Shown here piece by piece: positions 44,325 to 52,545 of a stretch of 64,000 nt of DNA. The position numbers and the translations under genes were made by a program. The notes beneath the pieces were generated by a model, which saw nothing but the letters and a program-made list of their open reading frames with translations, had not been told where the DNA came from and searched no databases. Every line of letters starts with the position of its first letter. Within the stretch, counting starts at the first letter, position 1. This stretch comes from Prolixibacteraceae bacterium (GTDB lineage: Bacteria > Bacteroidota > Bacteroidia > Bacteroidales > Prolixibacteraceae): NCBI GenBank assembly GCA_019459525.1, contig JAIBEY010000010.1, positions 31,806 through 95,805 of the forward strand, read 5' to 3'.

Positions 44325-46508
44325 CTGCGTAAGCCAGTTGTGATCGAGAAAAATGTGGGTACATAAATCACGGTCGTCGAAATAAACCAGATCCCCTAAC
44401 GAACGAAAATAAGACAAACACCAATCAGCCTGGCGATGATTTAACCCTATTTCAGCATTAGCACAAAGCTTATAAAAGCTATCTTTTGAAATGTATTTCT
44501 GACCTTTCAGTTTTTCCAATTCATCGCGAACCAATCCCCATTTTTTTGGTACGAGTCGGTTTACAATTTCCATCTCCGACAATTTTTCGGCGATTATTTC
44601 ATTCAATGCACCCCATTTCTTTTGATGTCTTCCGCGAGTTTCCGAAAGATTCACCTCTATGGTCTCTATAACCAATTCAGGATATAATTCACGATATTTA
44701 TTAAGCGCAAAATTTTCGTTTGAGCCTTTACTCCCCTTTGGATTTTCGAGAACAATTACACTACTCTTGGGGCCTAAAAGATTGATAATTTGAAACCAAT
44801 AGTCAAACCCAGCATTTTCAGCCCGCTTATTGGAAACCAATACATACAGGCAATTCTCGGTAATAAAGAACTGGTGCAACATTTTCTGAATATCCTGCCC
44901 TCCAAAATCCCACAAGTGGGCTTTGATGTTTGGTTTATCTATTGTGTTATGTACAAACTCCTTTCCCCTATGAACAACAATTCCCAAAGTTGAATCTATT
45001 TTCCCAGGTTCAACTTTGTAATCTGGTTTTAATTGCAAATTGGCAAAGGTTGTTTTTCCGGATTCTCCCTGACCCAAAATCATTAATTTCGATTCATAAA
45101 ATGATTCTGCCCCAAATTCGTTGATTTGCTCAAACCAATCTAAAACAGCTTCACTTCCTTGACTCACAATATTCATGGGTGGGTTAGTAATTGGATTTTT
45201 AAAGAGTGAGATCCCCTCCTTCCTGAATTCGTCAAGATTTATAAGAGCCTCATTCTTTAAGATATGGATCAATCCTTGAATATTACTGATTTTATTATAG
45301 CTAAGGTCTAAGCTGGTTAACAAGCTTAGATTTCCCAGAAAATGGATATCGCTGATTTGATTTCCGCTAAGGTTCAAACTAGTTAACGAGCTTAAATTCT
45401 CCAGAAAAGTGTAATCCTTGATTTGATTTCCGCTAAGGTTTAAACTGGTTAATGAGGTCAGATTTCCTAGAAAGCTATAATCGTTGATTTGATTGTAACT
45501 AAGGTCCAAATTAGTTAAGGAGTTCAGGTTTTCCAAAAAACTGATATCGCTGATTTGATTGTAACTAAGATCCAAACTGGTTAGCGATCTCAGATTTCCT
45601 AGAATACTGCAATCGCTGAGTTCATTTCCACTAAGGTTTAAACTGAATAATGAGCACAAATTTTCTAGAAAACTGACATCGCTAATTTGATTGTAACTAA
45701 GGGATAAATTGGTTAACGAGTTCAGATTCCTCAGAGAATTGAATTCACTGATTTTATTGTAGCTAATATCTAAACGGGTTAACGAGCTCAGATTTTTCAG
45801 AAAACTGATATCGCTGATTTTATTAGTACTAAGGTCTAAACTGGTTAATGAGCTCAGATTTTTCAGAAAACTGATATCGCAAATTTTATTAGAACCAAGG
45901 CCTAAACTGGTTAACGAACTCAAATTTTTTAGAAAACTTATATCACTGATTTTATTGGAACTAAGTTGCAAATTGGTTAATGAGGTAAGATTTTTCAAGA
46001 AACGAATATCGCGTATTTGGTTTAAGCTAAGAAATAATGTTTTTAAACTATGAAGCTTTTCTAGCGAACGAATATTTGTTATTTTATTAGAACGTAAATC
46101 TAAATTGGTTAATGAGGTAAGTTCCTCTAAAAAATGAATATCTCTAGTTTGAGTCAAGCGAAGACTTAAAGATTGTAAAGACTTAAACATTCCAAGGGCT
46201 TCACAATCATCTAGCAGCCATTTCTCAGGCCACTTCCCCCCCAAGTGTAATGTTTTTATATGCTTAAGATTTGAAAATTGATTAGAATATATAATCTTAT
46301 TTATTTCATTATGCTTTCCTGAGTTTGGGCTATCTACCCATTTACCTTTCTTGTAATCCGGATAATCATTAGAAAGGGTTAGCTCCTCTAAAAATTCCAA
46401 TTCAAATAATTCTTCAGGAAAATCAGTTAATCCACAATTTCCTAAATCGAGTTTACCAGTTCGTTCGCGTTTTTCTTTTTCGATGAGTTGCAGGGCTAGT
46501 TCTGACAT
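44325..46508 (-). CDS. N-terminal part of a Roco protein: LRR, Roc GTPase and start of COR
   Basis: 728 codons. N-terminal LRRs include a run of 14 tandem 22-residue repeats (residues 111-418; consensus LTSLDLSYNKISDISFLENL). Then comes a Ras-like Roc domain with P-loop GQGESGKTT (479-487), the G2-like STLGI and the switch motif DFGG (535-538). The G4 position reads VLENPKG rather than NKxD. The COR domain begins after about 640 and contains LSYFRSLGDLVYFDD and FLDHNWLTQ before the TGA. Such proteins are homologues of LRRK2 and dimerise through COR. Starts 49 bp behind the M48 peptidase gene, with a near-consensus TATCTTTT box in the gap. Intact proteins of this family need the COR half, so this may be a decayed gene or a two-part product. 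Confidence 0.85.
45255..46178 (-). repeat. Tandem 66-bp LRR-coding repeats, 14 units
   Basis: Fourteen consecutive units of exactly 22 codons encode the LRR run of the Roco protein. Several neighbours are nearly identical at protein level (three successive units share SFLKNLSSLT), pointing to recent unit duplication. Confidence 0.85.
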
Positions 46509-46557
46509 GATGTTGGATTAAAAGATAATGCAAAATGATATTGAGTTGAAATTGGGA

Positions 46558-47361
46558 TTAAAAAGGCTCTTTCACTTTTTCCTTCAATCGTTCAAACCTC
46601 AAACTATCCTTTACCTCAGCCTTCGGGACATCTTTGTTTTGGATGTGTTTAATTATTTCTTCGGCTCGTTCTTTCGATTCTGGATGCGTGCTGATCCAGT
46701 AGATTTGGCTTGGTAAATGTTTGGTTTCGTCGGCCAGCCGGTAAAGGAAATTGGCAAAGGGTTCAGGATTGATTTCTGCTTTTTCGAGGTAATCTACAGC
46801 AGTAAGGTCGGCTTCGGTTTCCAAACTGCGGTCGTAAGCAGTTGACGACAAATGTTTGAGGGTTTCCTTTATAACTTCTGCATTTCCATTTCCGGTGGTC
46901 ATCGATATCAGCACCGATAACCCAACTTCTTTGATCAGTTTATTCATTACATGGTTCTTTTCCATGTGCGCCAGTTCGTGGCCGATTACGCCGTACAATT
47001 CGGCTTCATTTTCGCAGGTAGCAATCAATCCCGAATAAATTACCAAATGTTTGTTGGGCAGCGCAAAGGCATTGATCTCGTCTTTCCGGAGCAAGTGGAG
47101 TTTTACTTTTTCCCGGTCAATTGCGTTGGCGGTACAAATGCGGGTGAGGATAGAATCAACCGGTGCAACGATCGAATCCGAACTTATTTCTGTTTCGGAG
47201 TTTTTCAGCATCTTCCAGAATAAATCACCAATTTTTTCTTCGGTATTTTGGGTGGCCTGCTCAATATCGAAAAGCTTCATCCAGTCAACCTGAGCTAATC
47301 CGAACCATACAGCCAGAATTAGGGCCACCGAGATCACAAGTTCTATGAGTATTTTTTTCAT
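46558..47361 (-). CDS. M48-family zinc metallopeptidase, membrane-anchored
   Basis: A 267-residue protein with one N-terminal helix (KKILIELVISVALILAVWFG) and an M48 peptidase domain containing HELAHMEKNH (HExxH) and the third-ligand region ETEADLTAVDYLEKA. Mid-domain features are LRKDEINAFALPNKHLVIYSG and STHPESKERAEEI. Such Loiw/BepA-type proteases act in envelope quality control; the orientation here puts the domain outside the cytoplasm. Start at ATG 47361, overlapping the stop of the upstream gene by 4 bp (ATGA). Confidence 0.9.
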   Translation of the reverse strand: MKKILIELVISVALILAVWFGLAQVDWMKLFDIEQATQNTEEKIGDLFWKMLKNSETEISSDSIVAPVDSILTRICTANAIDREKVKLHLLRKDEINAFALPNKHLVIYSGLIATCENEAELYGVIGHELAHMEKNHVMNKLIKEVGLSVLISMTTGNGNAEVIKETLKHLSSTAYDRSLETEADLTAVDYLEKAEINPEPFANFLYRLADETKHLPSQIYWISTHPESKERAEEIIKHIQNKDVPKAEVKDSLRFERLKEKVKEPF

Positions 47362-47792
47362 TTGTTTTTGCAGATGATGTGGGTTAGACCGCCGATTACC
47401 CACCATTCAACATGTTTCCCATTGCGTGTAGCTATAGCTGTGTAAATGGTGCCGATAAACTCGGTGAGGTTGAAAACAAAAATGGTGATGATGTAGGCGA
47501 TATAGTTGTTGGTCATGTTTTCAGGAGTAAAGATGATGGAGATGGTCCACCAGAAACCTACACTGTTAAAGGGTAACAAAAATAATTGCGACAACAACGC
47601 CTGTATGCAATGCCACCGTACAAAATAAGTTCCTTTCAGGTTCCCAAGATAAAATATAAAGGTAGCGATGAGGTTAATGATGGGCAAAGGTAATCCGCCC
47701 ATTATGGCAATCAGCGACATGACGTAGCTGTTCGAAGCCTTTTCCAGTTCGTGTTCGTCAGGCTGGTAATGAAAATTTGAGGTGGCAATCAT
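47358..47792 (-). CDS. Small multi-pass membrane protein, DUF4870/Tic20-like
   Basis: A 144-residue protein with about four helices (from SYVMSLIAIMGGLPLPIINL, FVRWHCIQALLSQLFLLPFN, and two C-terminal helices). The arrangement, with a His-Cys-Ile-Gln-Ala segment where DUF4870 proteins carry HxxQA, fits the DUF4870/Tic20-like superfamily, but the match is loose. ATG at 47792 chosen: AAAGG lies 4 nt upstream and it overlaps the DUF2752 stop by 4 bp. Function unknown. Confidence 0.65.
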   Translation of the reverse strand: MIATSNFHYQPDEHELEKASNSYVMSLIAIMGGLPLPIINLIATFIFYLGNLKGTYFVRWHCIQALLSQLFLLPFNSVGFWWTISIIFTPENMTNNYIAYIITIFVFNLTEFIGTIYTAIATRNGKHVEWWVIGGLTHIICKNK

Positions 47793-48199
47793 AGACCTTT
47801 GGAAATGTTCCAAATCCAATTCAGAAGCACAAGCAGGATGGCCGGGATGGCAATCCATTTTCGTTTCAGAACAAGTTCGGTACGGTTATAAAAATTGTAT
47901 AGTGTGCTTTTCCGACTCAGAACATCGTAGATAATCCAAGCCGGAAAAACCAGTAAAATGAAAGTAAGTAGAATTCCAAAAGGATTCCAGAGTATTGCTT
48001 CGGCAAAATCACCTTTCAGAATTGACAGGACAGACCTTGTTGAACCACAAGAAGGGCAGGGTACACCTGTGACACGTTTAAACAAACAAACCCCGGGTTC
48101 CAGCGCAAGGGAAAAAGCCCGGTAATAAGTTAGCATCAGCCAGATATACCCTGCTGCACAAGCCGTTGACAAGAGTACATACAACTTGTTTCTGCCCAT
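47789..48199 (-). CDS. DUF2752 membrane protein
   Basis: A 136-residue protein with about three helices and the DUF2752 hallmark CLFKRVTGVPCPSCGSTRSV, followed by GDFAEAILWNPFGI. The CPxCGxTR motif suggests a metal or redox site, but no function is known. Lies 6 bp after the TM2 gene and overlaps the next gene by 4 bp, so the set is translationally coupled. Confidence 0.85.
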   Translation of the reverse strand: MGRNKLYVLLSTACAAGYIWLMLTYYRAFSLALEPGVCLFKRVTGVPCPSCGSTRSVLSILKGDFAEAILWNPFGILLTFILLVFPAWIIYDVLSRKSTLYNFYNRTELVLKRKWIAIPAILLVLLNWIWNISKGL

Positions 48200-48205
48200 A
48201 TCGGA

Positions 48206-48544
48206 TTAATAAAGAAGTTGCTGGATTTTTTGCATGTTTTTTTCACGGGTTGCACCCATAATCAGGAACCAGTCGATAATTGCCCAAATACCCAAGCCAC
48301 CGCATGTCAGAAGTTTGCCGATACCCATACCGGTATCACCAATAAGAAAACGGTCTATTCCCAAAGTCCCGGCGAGTAAGGATACGATTAAACTTACAGT
48401 TGGGTCTTTCAATTGAACGCTTGAAATCATGGCCCATTTCGAATCTTCCAAGGCAATTAGCCGTTCACGGATTCCGTTGATTTGATAACTTTCAAAATAC
48501 TTGGCATTGGTCATGATGAACATGTCGACTTTCTGTGCTTCCAT
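48206..48544 (-). CDS. TM2-domain protein
   Basis: A 112-residue protein with a soluble N-terminal half and a two-helix TM2 domain (about residues 48-100) carrying the signature LAGTLGIDRFLIGDTGMGIG and LGIWAIIDWFLIMG. First gene of the TM2-DUF2752-DUF4870-M48 operon. Function of bacterial TM2 proteins is unknown. Confidence 0.88.
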   Translation of the reverse strand: MEAQKVDMFIMTNAKYFESYQINGIRERLIALEDSKWAMISSVQLKDPTVSLIVSLLAGTLGIDRFLIGDTGMGIGKLLTCGGLGIWAIIDWFLIMGATREKNMQKIQQLLY

Positions 48545-49074
48545 AAAGTTAATTTGTGTTTGTTGTTCCTACTCTTAAGGCTTTTCGGCAGCTCCCCGTT
48601 TGATAGGTGGTTTCAGGATTCCACTTTTTGTCTTACTGAAATTCAGGCAAATTATTTGTTTATCATAGTCGCAAGTTAAACTATTTTGTTTGAAAAATTG
48701 CTATCCTTTTTTGAATTTATTTAACTTCAGTATAATTAAAAGAACTGTTTCTCAGCTTCAATAATATTTTTAATCAGTTTTGTATCCTGGTTCTGAAAAT
48801 AGTCGAAATCTTTTTTTCTGATTGATTAACTGACAGATAGACTGCCGATCAGTTATTCCGCTGATGACTGGATAATAATTGTTCATTTCGCTGGCAAGTC
48901 GTAACGGAATAATTAATCCTCGAAATATATAGTCAGGAGTGAAGGTTGGAGGTGTAAGTAATTTTGTTGTTTAGCTTTTATAAGGTATATAAAATGTTTA
49001 GTTTTCTTGTAATTTGACACATTTATTCGGTAAATCATTTTAGATCGTTATTTTTGCGACTCAATTTGACGATT
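48545..49074. other. Divergent intergenic region between the TM2 operon and the chorismate mutase gene
   Basis: About 530 bases without a supportable gene. It has a -7 box (49049-49056) facing the chorismate mutase gene and a small inverted repeat AACTGA/TCAGTT (48828-48833 and 48849-48854). No RNA gene recognised. Confidence 0.5.
49049..49056 (+). promoter_or_regulatory. Bacteroidetes -7 promoter box for the chorismate mutase gene
   Basis: TATTTTTG, a TAnnTTTG match, 18 bp before the ATG at 49075. No TTTG at the right -33 distance. Confidence 0.5.
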
Positions 49075-49383
49075 ATGAAGGAAGCCAAAGATTGTCGGGA
49101 TATTCGGGAGATACGGGAAGCCATTGACGAGATTGATCACCAGATTCTGGCCTCTTTTGGGAAACGGCTGGAATACGTGAAAGAGATCGTAAAATTCAAG
49201 ACTGATCCGGACGGGATTGTGGCGCGGGACAGGCAGTTGGAGTTACTGCAAAAACGCAGGGAATGGGCCGCCGAATCCGGGCTCGATGCGGACTTATTTG
49301 AAGAAATCTACAAAATGCTCATCAACTGGAATGTACAGAAAGAGTTGGAGCTTTTCAGAAAAATGGAGAATACGACTATTTAA
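49075..49383 (+). CDS. PchB-like chorismate mutase / isochorismate-pyruvate lyase
   Basis: A 102-residue all-helical AroQ-fold protein. The whole length resembles Pseudomonas PchB as I remember it: IREAIDEIDHQILASFGKRL with EYVKEIVKFK, then RDRQLELLQKRREWAAESGL and DADLFEEIYKMLINWNVQKE. Active-site basic residues expected for AroQ are present (an early Arg, the Lys after YVKEIVKF, and the RQLE region). It could make prephenate from chorismate or salicylate plus pyruvate from isochorismate. No isochorismate synthase is encoded nearby. ATG at 49075 preferred over TTG at 49054. The aldolase-like gene follows after 22 bp. Confidence 0.82.
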   Translation: MKEAKDCRDIREIREAIDEIDHQILASFGKRLEYVKEIVKFKTDPDGIVARDRQLELLQKRREWAAESGLDADLFEEIYKMLINWNVQKELELFRKMENTTI

Positions 49384-49405
49384 AACCCAAATAAAACACT
49401 TCAGC

Positions 49406-50356
49406 ATGTATAAAGCAGATATTAAAGTTCTCGATTGCACGGTCCGCGATGGCGGTTTGATGAATAAATGGCAGTTTAGCGACGAGTTTGTAAAAGGTGT
49501 TTACGATGCCTGTGTTGAAGCTGGCGTTGACTATATGGAAATAGGCTATAAAAGCAGCGAAAAAGCTTTTAGCCGCAATGAAGTTGGCCCATGGAAATTT
49601 TGTGCCGAGAGCGATTTGCGACGGATTGTGGGAGATAACAATACTAATTTGAAGCTGTCGGCGCTGGCAGATATCGGACGGATTGATTTTGATGATATTC
49701 CCAATTCGGCTGACAGCGTTATCGACATGATGCGGATTGCTTGTTACGTGCACCAGATGGACAAAGCCATTGAACTGGCGCATCATTGCATGGATAAAGG
49801 TTATGAGACAAGTATTAACCTGATGGCTGTTTCGAAAGTGAACGAACGCGATTTGGATGAAGCATTGATGGATTGTGCCAAATCGCGCGTGCCGATTATT
49901 TATTTGGTTGATAGTTTTGGAAGCATGTATTGCGAAACCACCCAACATCTCCTGAAAAAATACCAGGAAGCCTTACCCGGAAAAGAAATCGGGATTCATG
50001 CGCACAACAACATGCAATTGGCCATGTCGAATACCATTACAGCCTTAATGGGTGGCGCAACTTACCTCGATGCCACCTTGCTGGGAATGGGGCGCGGCGC
50101 TGGTAATTGCCCGATTGAAATTCTGATTGCTTTCCTGAAGAATCCGAAATATCGTTTGTTGCCTTTGCTGAAAGCCATTCAGGAACAGGTGCTTCCCTGG
50201 AACCGGAAAATTGACTGGGGCTACCATGTTCCGTACCTGATTACCGGTGCCTTGAACGAACATCCGCGCTCGGCCATGGCCTGGATGGATTCGGAGCGTA
50301 AAGACGATTTTGTGTCGTTCATGAAAGAATTACACGATTACGAATTGTTGGAATAA
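49406..50356 (+). CDS. DRE-TIM metallolyase, 4-hydroxy-2-oxovalerate-aldolase-like
   Basis: A 316-residue TIM-barrel protein of the HMGL/DRE-TIM superfamily. The metal/substrate motif DCTVRDGG (about residues 9-16) opens the barrel; VDSFGSMYCE and the metal histidines in GIHAHNNMQLA follow, then YLDATLLGMGRGAGNCPIE. This is the pattern of pyruvate-forming aldolases (MhpE/DmpG type) rather than of isopropylmalate synthase. No acylating aldehyde dehydrogenase partner is encoded next to it. Paired with the PchB-like gene 22 bp upstream. Substrate unknown; a pyruvate-yielding or pyruvate-using reaction is inferred. Confidence 0.82.
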   Translation: MYKADIKVLDCTVRDGGLMNKWQFSDEFVKGVYDACVEAGVDYMEIGYKSSEKAFSRNEVGPWKFCAESDLRRIVGDNNTNLKLSALADIGRIDFDDIPNSADSVIDMMRIACYVHQMDKAIELAHHCMDKGYETSINLMAVSKVNERDLDEALMDCAKSRVPIIYLVDSFGSMYCETTQHLLKKYQEALPGKEIGIHAHNNMQLAMSNTITALMGGATYLDATLLGMGRGAGNCPIEILIAFLKNPKYRLLPLLKAIQEQVLPWNRKIDWGYHVPYLITGALNEHPRSAMAWMDSERKDDFVSFMKELHDYELLE

Positions 50357-50408
50357 CTCTTCTTTTTTCAACTTAATCTATTTTTTATCTCGCCCAAAGA
50401 TAGATGAT

Positions 50409-50449
50409 GACTAGTCCTATAAATCTGTATCGCCTATTTAGGACTAGTC
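50409..50449. repeat. Inverted repeat built from two GACTAGTC palindromes
   Basis: GACTAGTCCTA (50409-50419) and TAGGACTAGTC (50439-50449) are exact reverse complements with a 19-nt spacer. Each arm contains the self-complementary octamer GACTAGTC. It lies 53 bp after the aldolase stop and is not followed by a T-run, so it may be a protein-binding site as easily as a terminator. Confidence 0.5.
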
Positions 50450-50508
50450 AAATTTTCAATAGAACCAGTCGGTTTGAACTTGGACGTTTCATTTGATCAA
50501 ATAAATAA

Positions 50509-50546
50509 CGCCGGAAAGCACAGGTGTATCCCTGTTCCTTCCGGCG
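50509..50546 (-). terminator. Hairpin terminator after the AmpG-like gene
   Basis: Arms CGCCGGAA and TTCCGGCG, with an inner ACAGG/CCTGT stem. It lies 25 bp beyond the stop of the minus-strand permease gene; on that strand it is followed by TTATTTATTTG, a weak T-rich tail. Confidence 0.65.
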
Positions 50547-50570
50547 CTAAAACAACTATTGGCAGATGTT

Positions 50571-52460
50571 TTATTCTTCTTTTTTCTTGATGCCGAATTC
50601 GGGTTTTATTTTCACAAAGAAAACAGGTATCATTCCCGGAATCATACAAAGGATGACCCAAACGAAGAAATGCTGATAACCAATAATTTCCTGCAACCAT
50701 CCGGAGAACATGCCTGGTAACATCATGCCCAAAGCCATAAATCCGGTTGCAATGGCAAAATGGGCGGTTTTGTGTTCTCCTTCGGCAATATAAATCATGT
50801 ATAACATGTAGGCGGTGAAGCCAAATCCGTAGCTCAATTGCTCGATGACCACGCAAAGTCCAATGATCCATTGGCTTTCGGGTTGTACATACGACATGTA
50901 AACATAGACCAGATGTGGAATGTTAATTGCCAGTGCCATAACCCAAATCCAATATTTTAGTCCTTTTTTGGCAGCGGCTATTCCTCCCAGTATTCCCCCG
51001 GCGGTGAGTGCAAGTATTCCGAATGTACCATAGAGAAGTCCAACATCGCCGGTGGTAAGCCCCAGTCCACCCAGTTGTCTCGAATCGAGCATAAACGGTG
51101 ACGCCATTTTAATAATCTGCGATTCGCCCAGCCGGTAAAGCAGCAGGAAGGAAATAATCAGTCCAATATCTTTCCGCCGGAAAAACGAGCCGAAAGTCAT
51201 AAAGAATTCTTTGAACAGGTTTTGATGTTCGCCAACTTGCTTATCCGAAGCAGGGTGGGGCAGGATGAAGCGGTGATATACCGAGAACAAAATGAACATC
51301 ACAACCAGAATGATGAAGGTGATGCTCCATGCCAGGTGGATGTTCCCCGATATTCCTTTAAACACAGCTTCGGTGGGTCGGGTCAGTTTTTGGTCGCATT
51401 GAAAAAGCAGGTAGGCTGGTTTTTCGTAGTTTGAAGCATTGAACATGAGGCGTTCGCCTTCAAGCAAACGAAGGCTTTTATCTCCACCTTTGAAATCGAA
51501 GTTCATCACTAATTCTTCATTCTTCTCGGGTTTCGCACTTAGTTTCACAGCCACTACGCTTACATTGCCCGCTGGCGCTTTGCCATCAATTACCGGTTTC
51601 TTAACTCCAAAATATTCCTTCAGAAATTCTTTTAAAGGTATAGAAACATTTTTCGACCACCAGGAAACCTCTTTAGCTACGGCTGCCTGATTCAGAACAA
51701 ACCCATTCTCCAGATTGTATGTTGAAACAACTTTCCGGATCGAGTCCAGTTGATAAGTCGGAATATTTTGGGTTGACAATTCGGCTTTTTGCGGGAAAAC
51801 AGCAAAATAGCTATCTCCGCTGCTGGTTTCCACATTTTGAGGAACTTCAGGAAGTGTAATTTCCCTGGCAAACGAAGGGCTTGCCATAGCGGTAATTTCA
51901 ATTGGTGGCAAACCGGTGGACGTTTCGAAAAAACCCGCAAGGATAATCAGAAAACCTTGGCCGGTGATCATGGCAATGCGGTAAAACGTACTGCGGATAC
52001 CTACAAAATAGGCCTGCTGGTGTTCGTTGAGGCCCAGCATGTAAAAACCATCAGCAGCAATATCGTGGGTGGCCGAACTAAAAGCCAGCAGCCACATAAA
52101 GATGAGTGTAGCTTTAAAAAAGATGGGTAGCGGTATGGCCAGTGCAATGCCACCCAGTGCTGCACCAATAATCATTTGCATGATTACAATCCACCAGCGT
52201 TTGGTTTTTAGCAGATCTACAATCGGGCTCCAAAGCGGTTTAATCACCCATGGTAAATACAGCCAGCCGGTATATAATGCAATATCGGCATTCGAAATTC
52301 CCAGTTTTTTGAACATGATAACGGATACCGTCATCACTACCACATATGGGATTCCTTCAGCGAAATACAGCGTTGGAATCCAAGCCCAGGGATTGCGTTG
52401 TTTGGGAGCAGGTGAGGTCGTGTTATTCGTCATTGGTTGTTTTTTGTCATTTATTGTCAT
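50571..52460 (-). CDS. MFS transporter, AmpG-like
   Basis: A 629-residue major-facilitator permease. The first helices follow WAWIPTLYFAEGIPYVVVMT, and the loop KPLWSPIVDLLKTKRWWIV and AFSSATHDIAADGFYM match AmpG, the importer of anhydro-muropeptides in peptidoglycan recycling. Between the two six-helix halves is an unusual insert of about 170 residues (about 205-375) predicted to lie outside the membrane, making it longer than E. coli AmpG (491). The start is uncertain: an ATGAC unit is repeated at 52471, 52460, 52450 and 52433 and two of these are in frame (52460 and 52433). Followed by a hairpin; SpoIID/LytB gene upstream. Confidence 0.82.
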   Translation of the reverse strand: MTINDKKQPMTNNTTSPAPKQRNPWAWIPTLYFAEGIPYVVVMTVSVIMFKKLGISNADIALYTGWLYLPWVIKPLWSPIVDLLKTKRWWIVIMQMIIGAALGGIALAIPLPIFFKATLIFMWLLAFSSATHDIAADGFYMLGLNEHQQAYFVGIRSTFYRIAMITGQGFLIILAGFFETSTGLPPIEITAMASPSFAREITLPEVPQNVETSSGDSYFAVFPQKAELSTQNIPTYQLDSIRKVVSTYNLENGFVLNQAAVAKEVSWWSKNVSIPLKEFLKEYFGVKKPVIDGKAPAGNVSVVAVKLSAKPEKNEELVMNFDFKGGDKSLRLLEGERLMFNASNYEKPAYLLFQCDQKLTRPTEAVFKGISGNIHLAWSITFIILVVMFILFSVYHRFILPHPASDKQVGEHQNLFKEFFMTFGSFFRRKDIGLIISFLLLYRLGESQIIKMASPFMLDSRQLGGLGLTTGDVGLLYGTFGILALTAGGILGGIAAAKKGLKYWIWVMALAINIPHLVYVYMSYVQPESQWIIGLCVVIEQLSYGFGFTAYMLYMIYIAEGEHKTAHFAIATGFMALGMMLPGMFSGWLQEIIGYQHFFVWVILCMIPGMIPVFFVKIKPEFGIKKKEE

Positions 52461-52545
52461 TCAGTAGTCATTTGTTGTCAGTGATTGTTTGCGACGCGAC
52501 ACGAATGACCAATACTGACACGAAGCAAATAACAATCCGTAATCC

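Noticed and set aside
45255..46178. Regular 66-bp spacing considered as a CRISPR array
   Set aside because: The units are coding, in phase and contiguous without unique spacers; they encode leucine-rich repeats.
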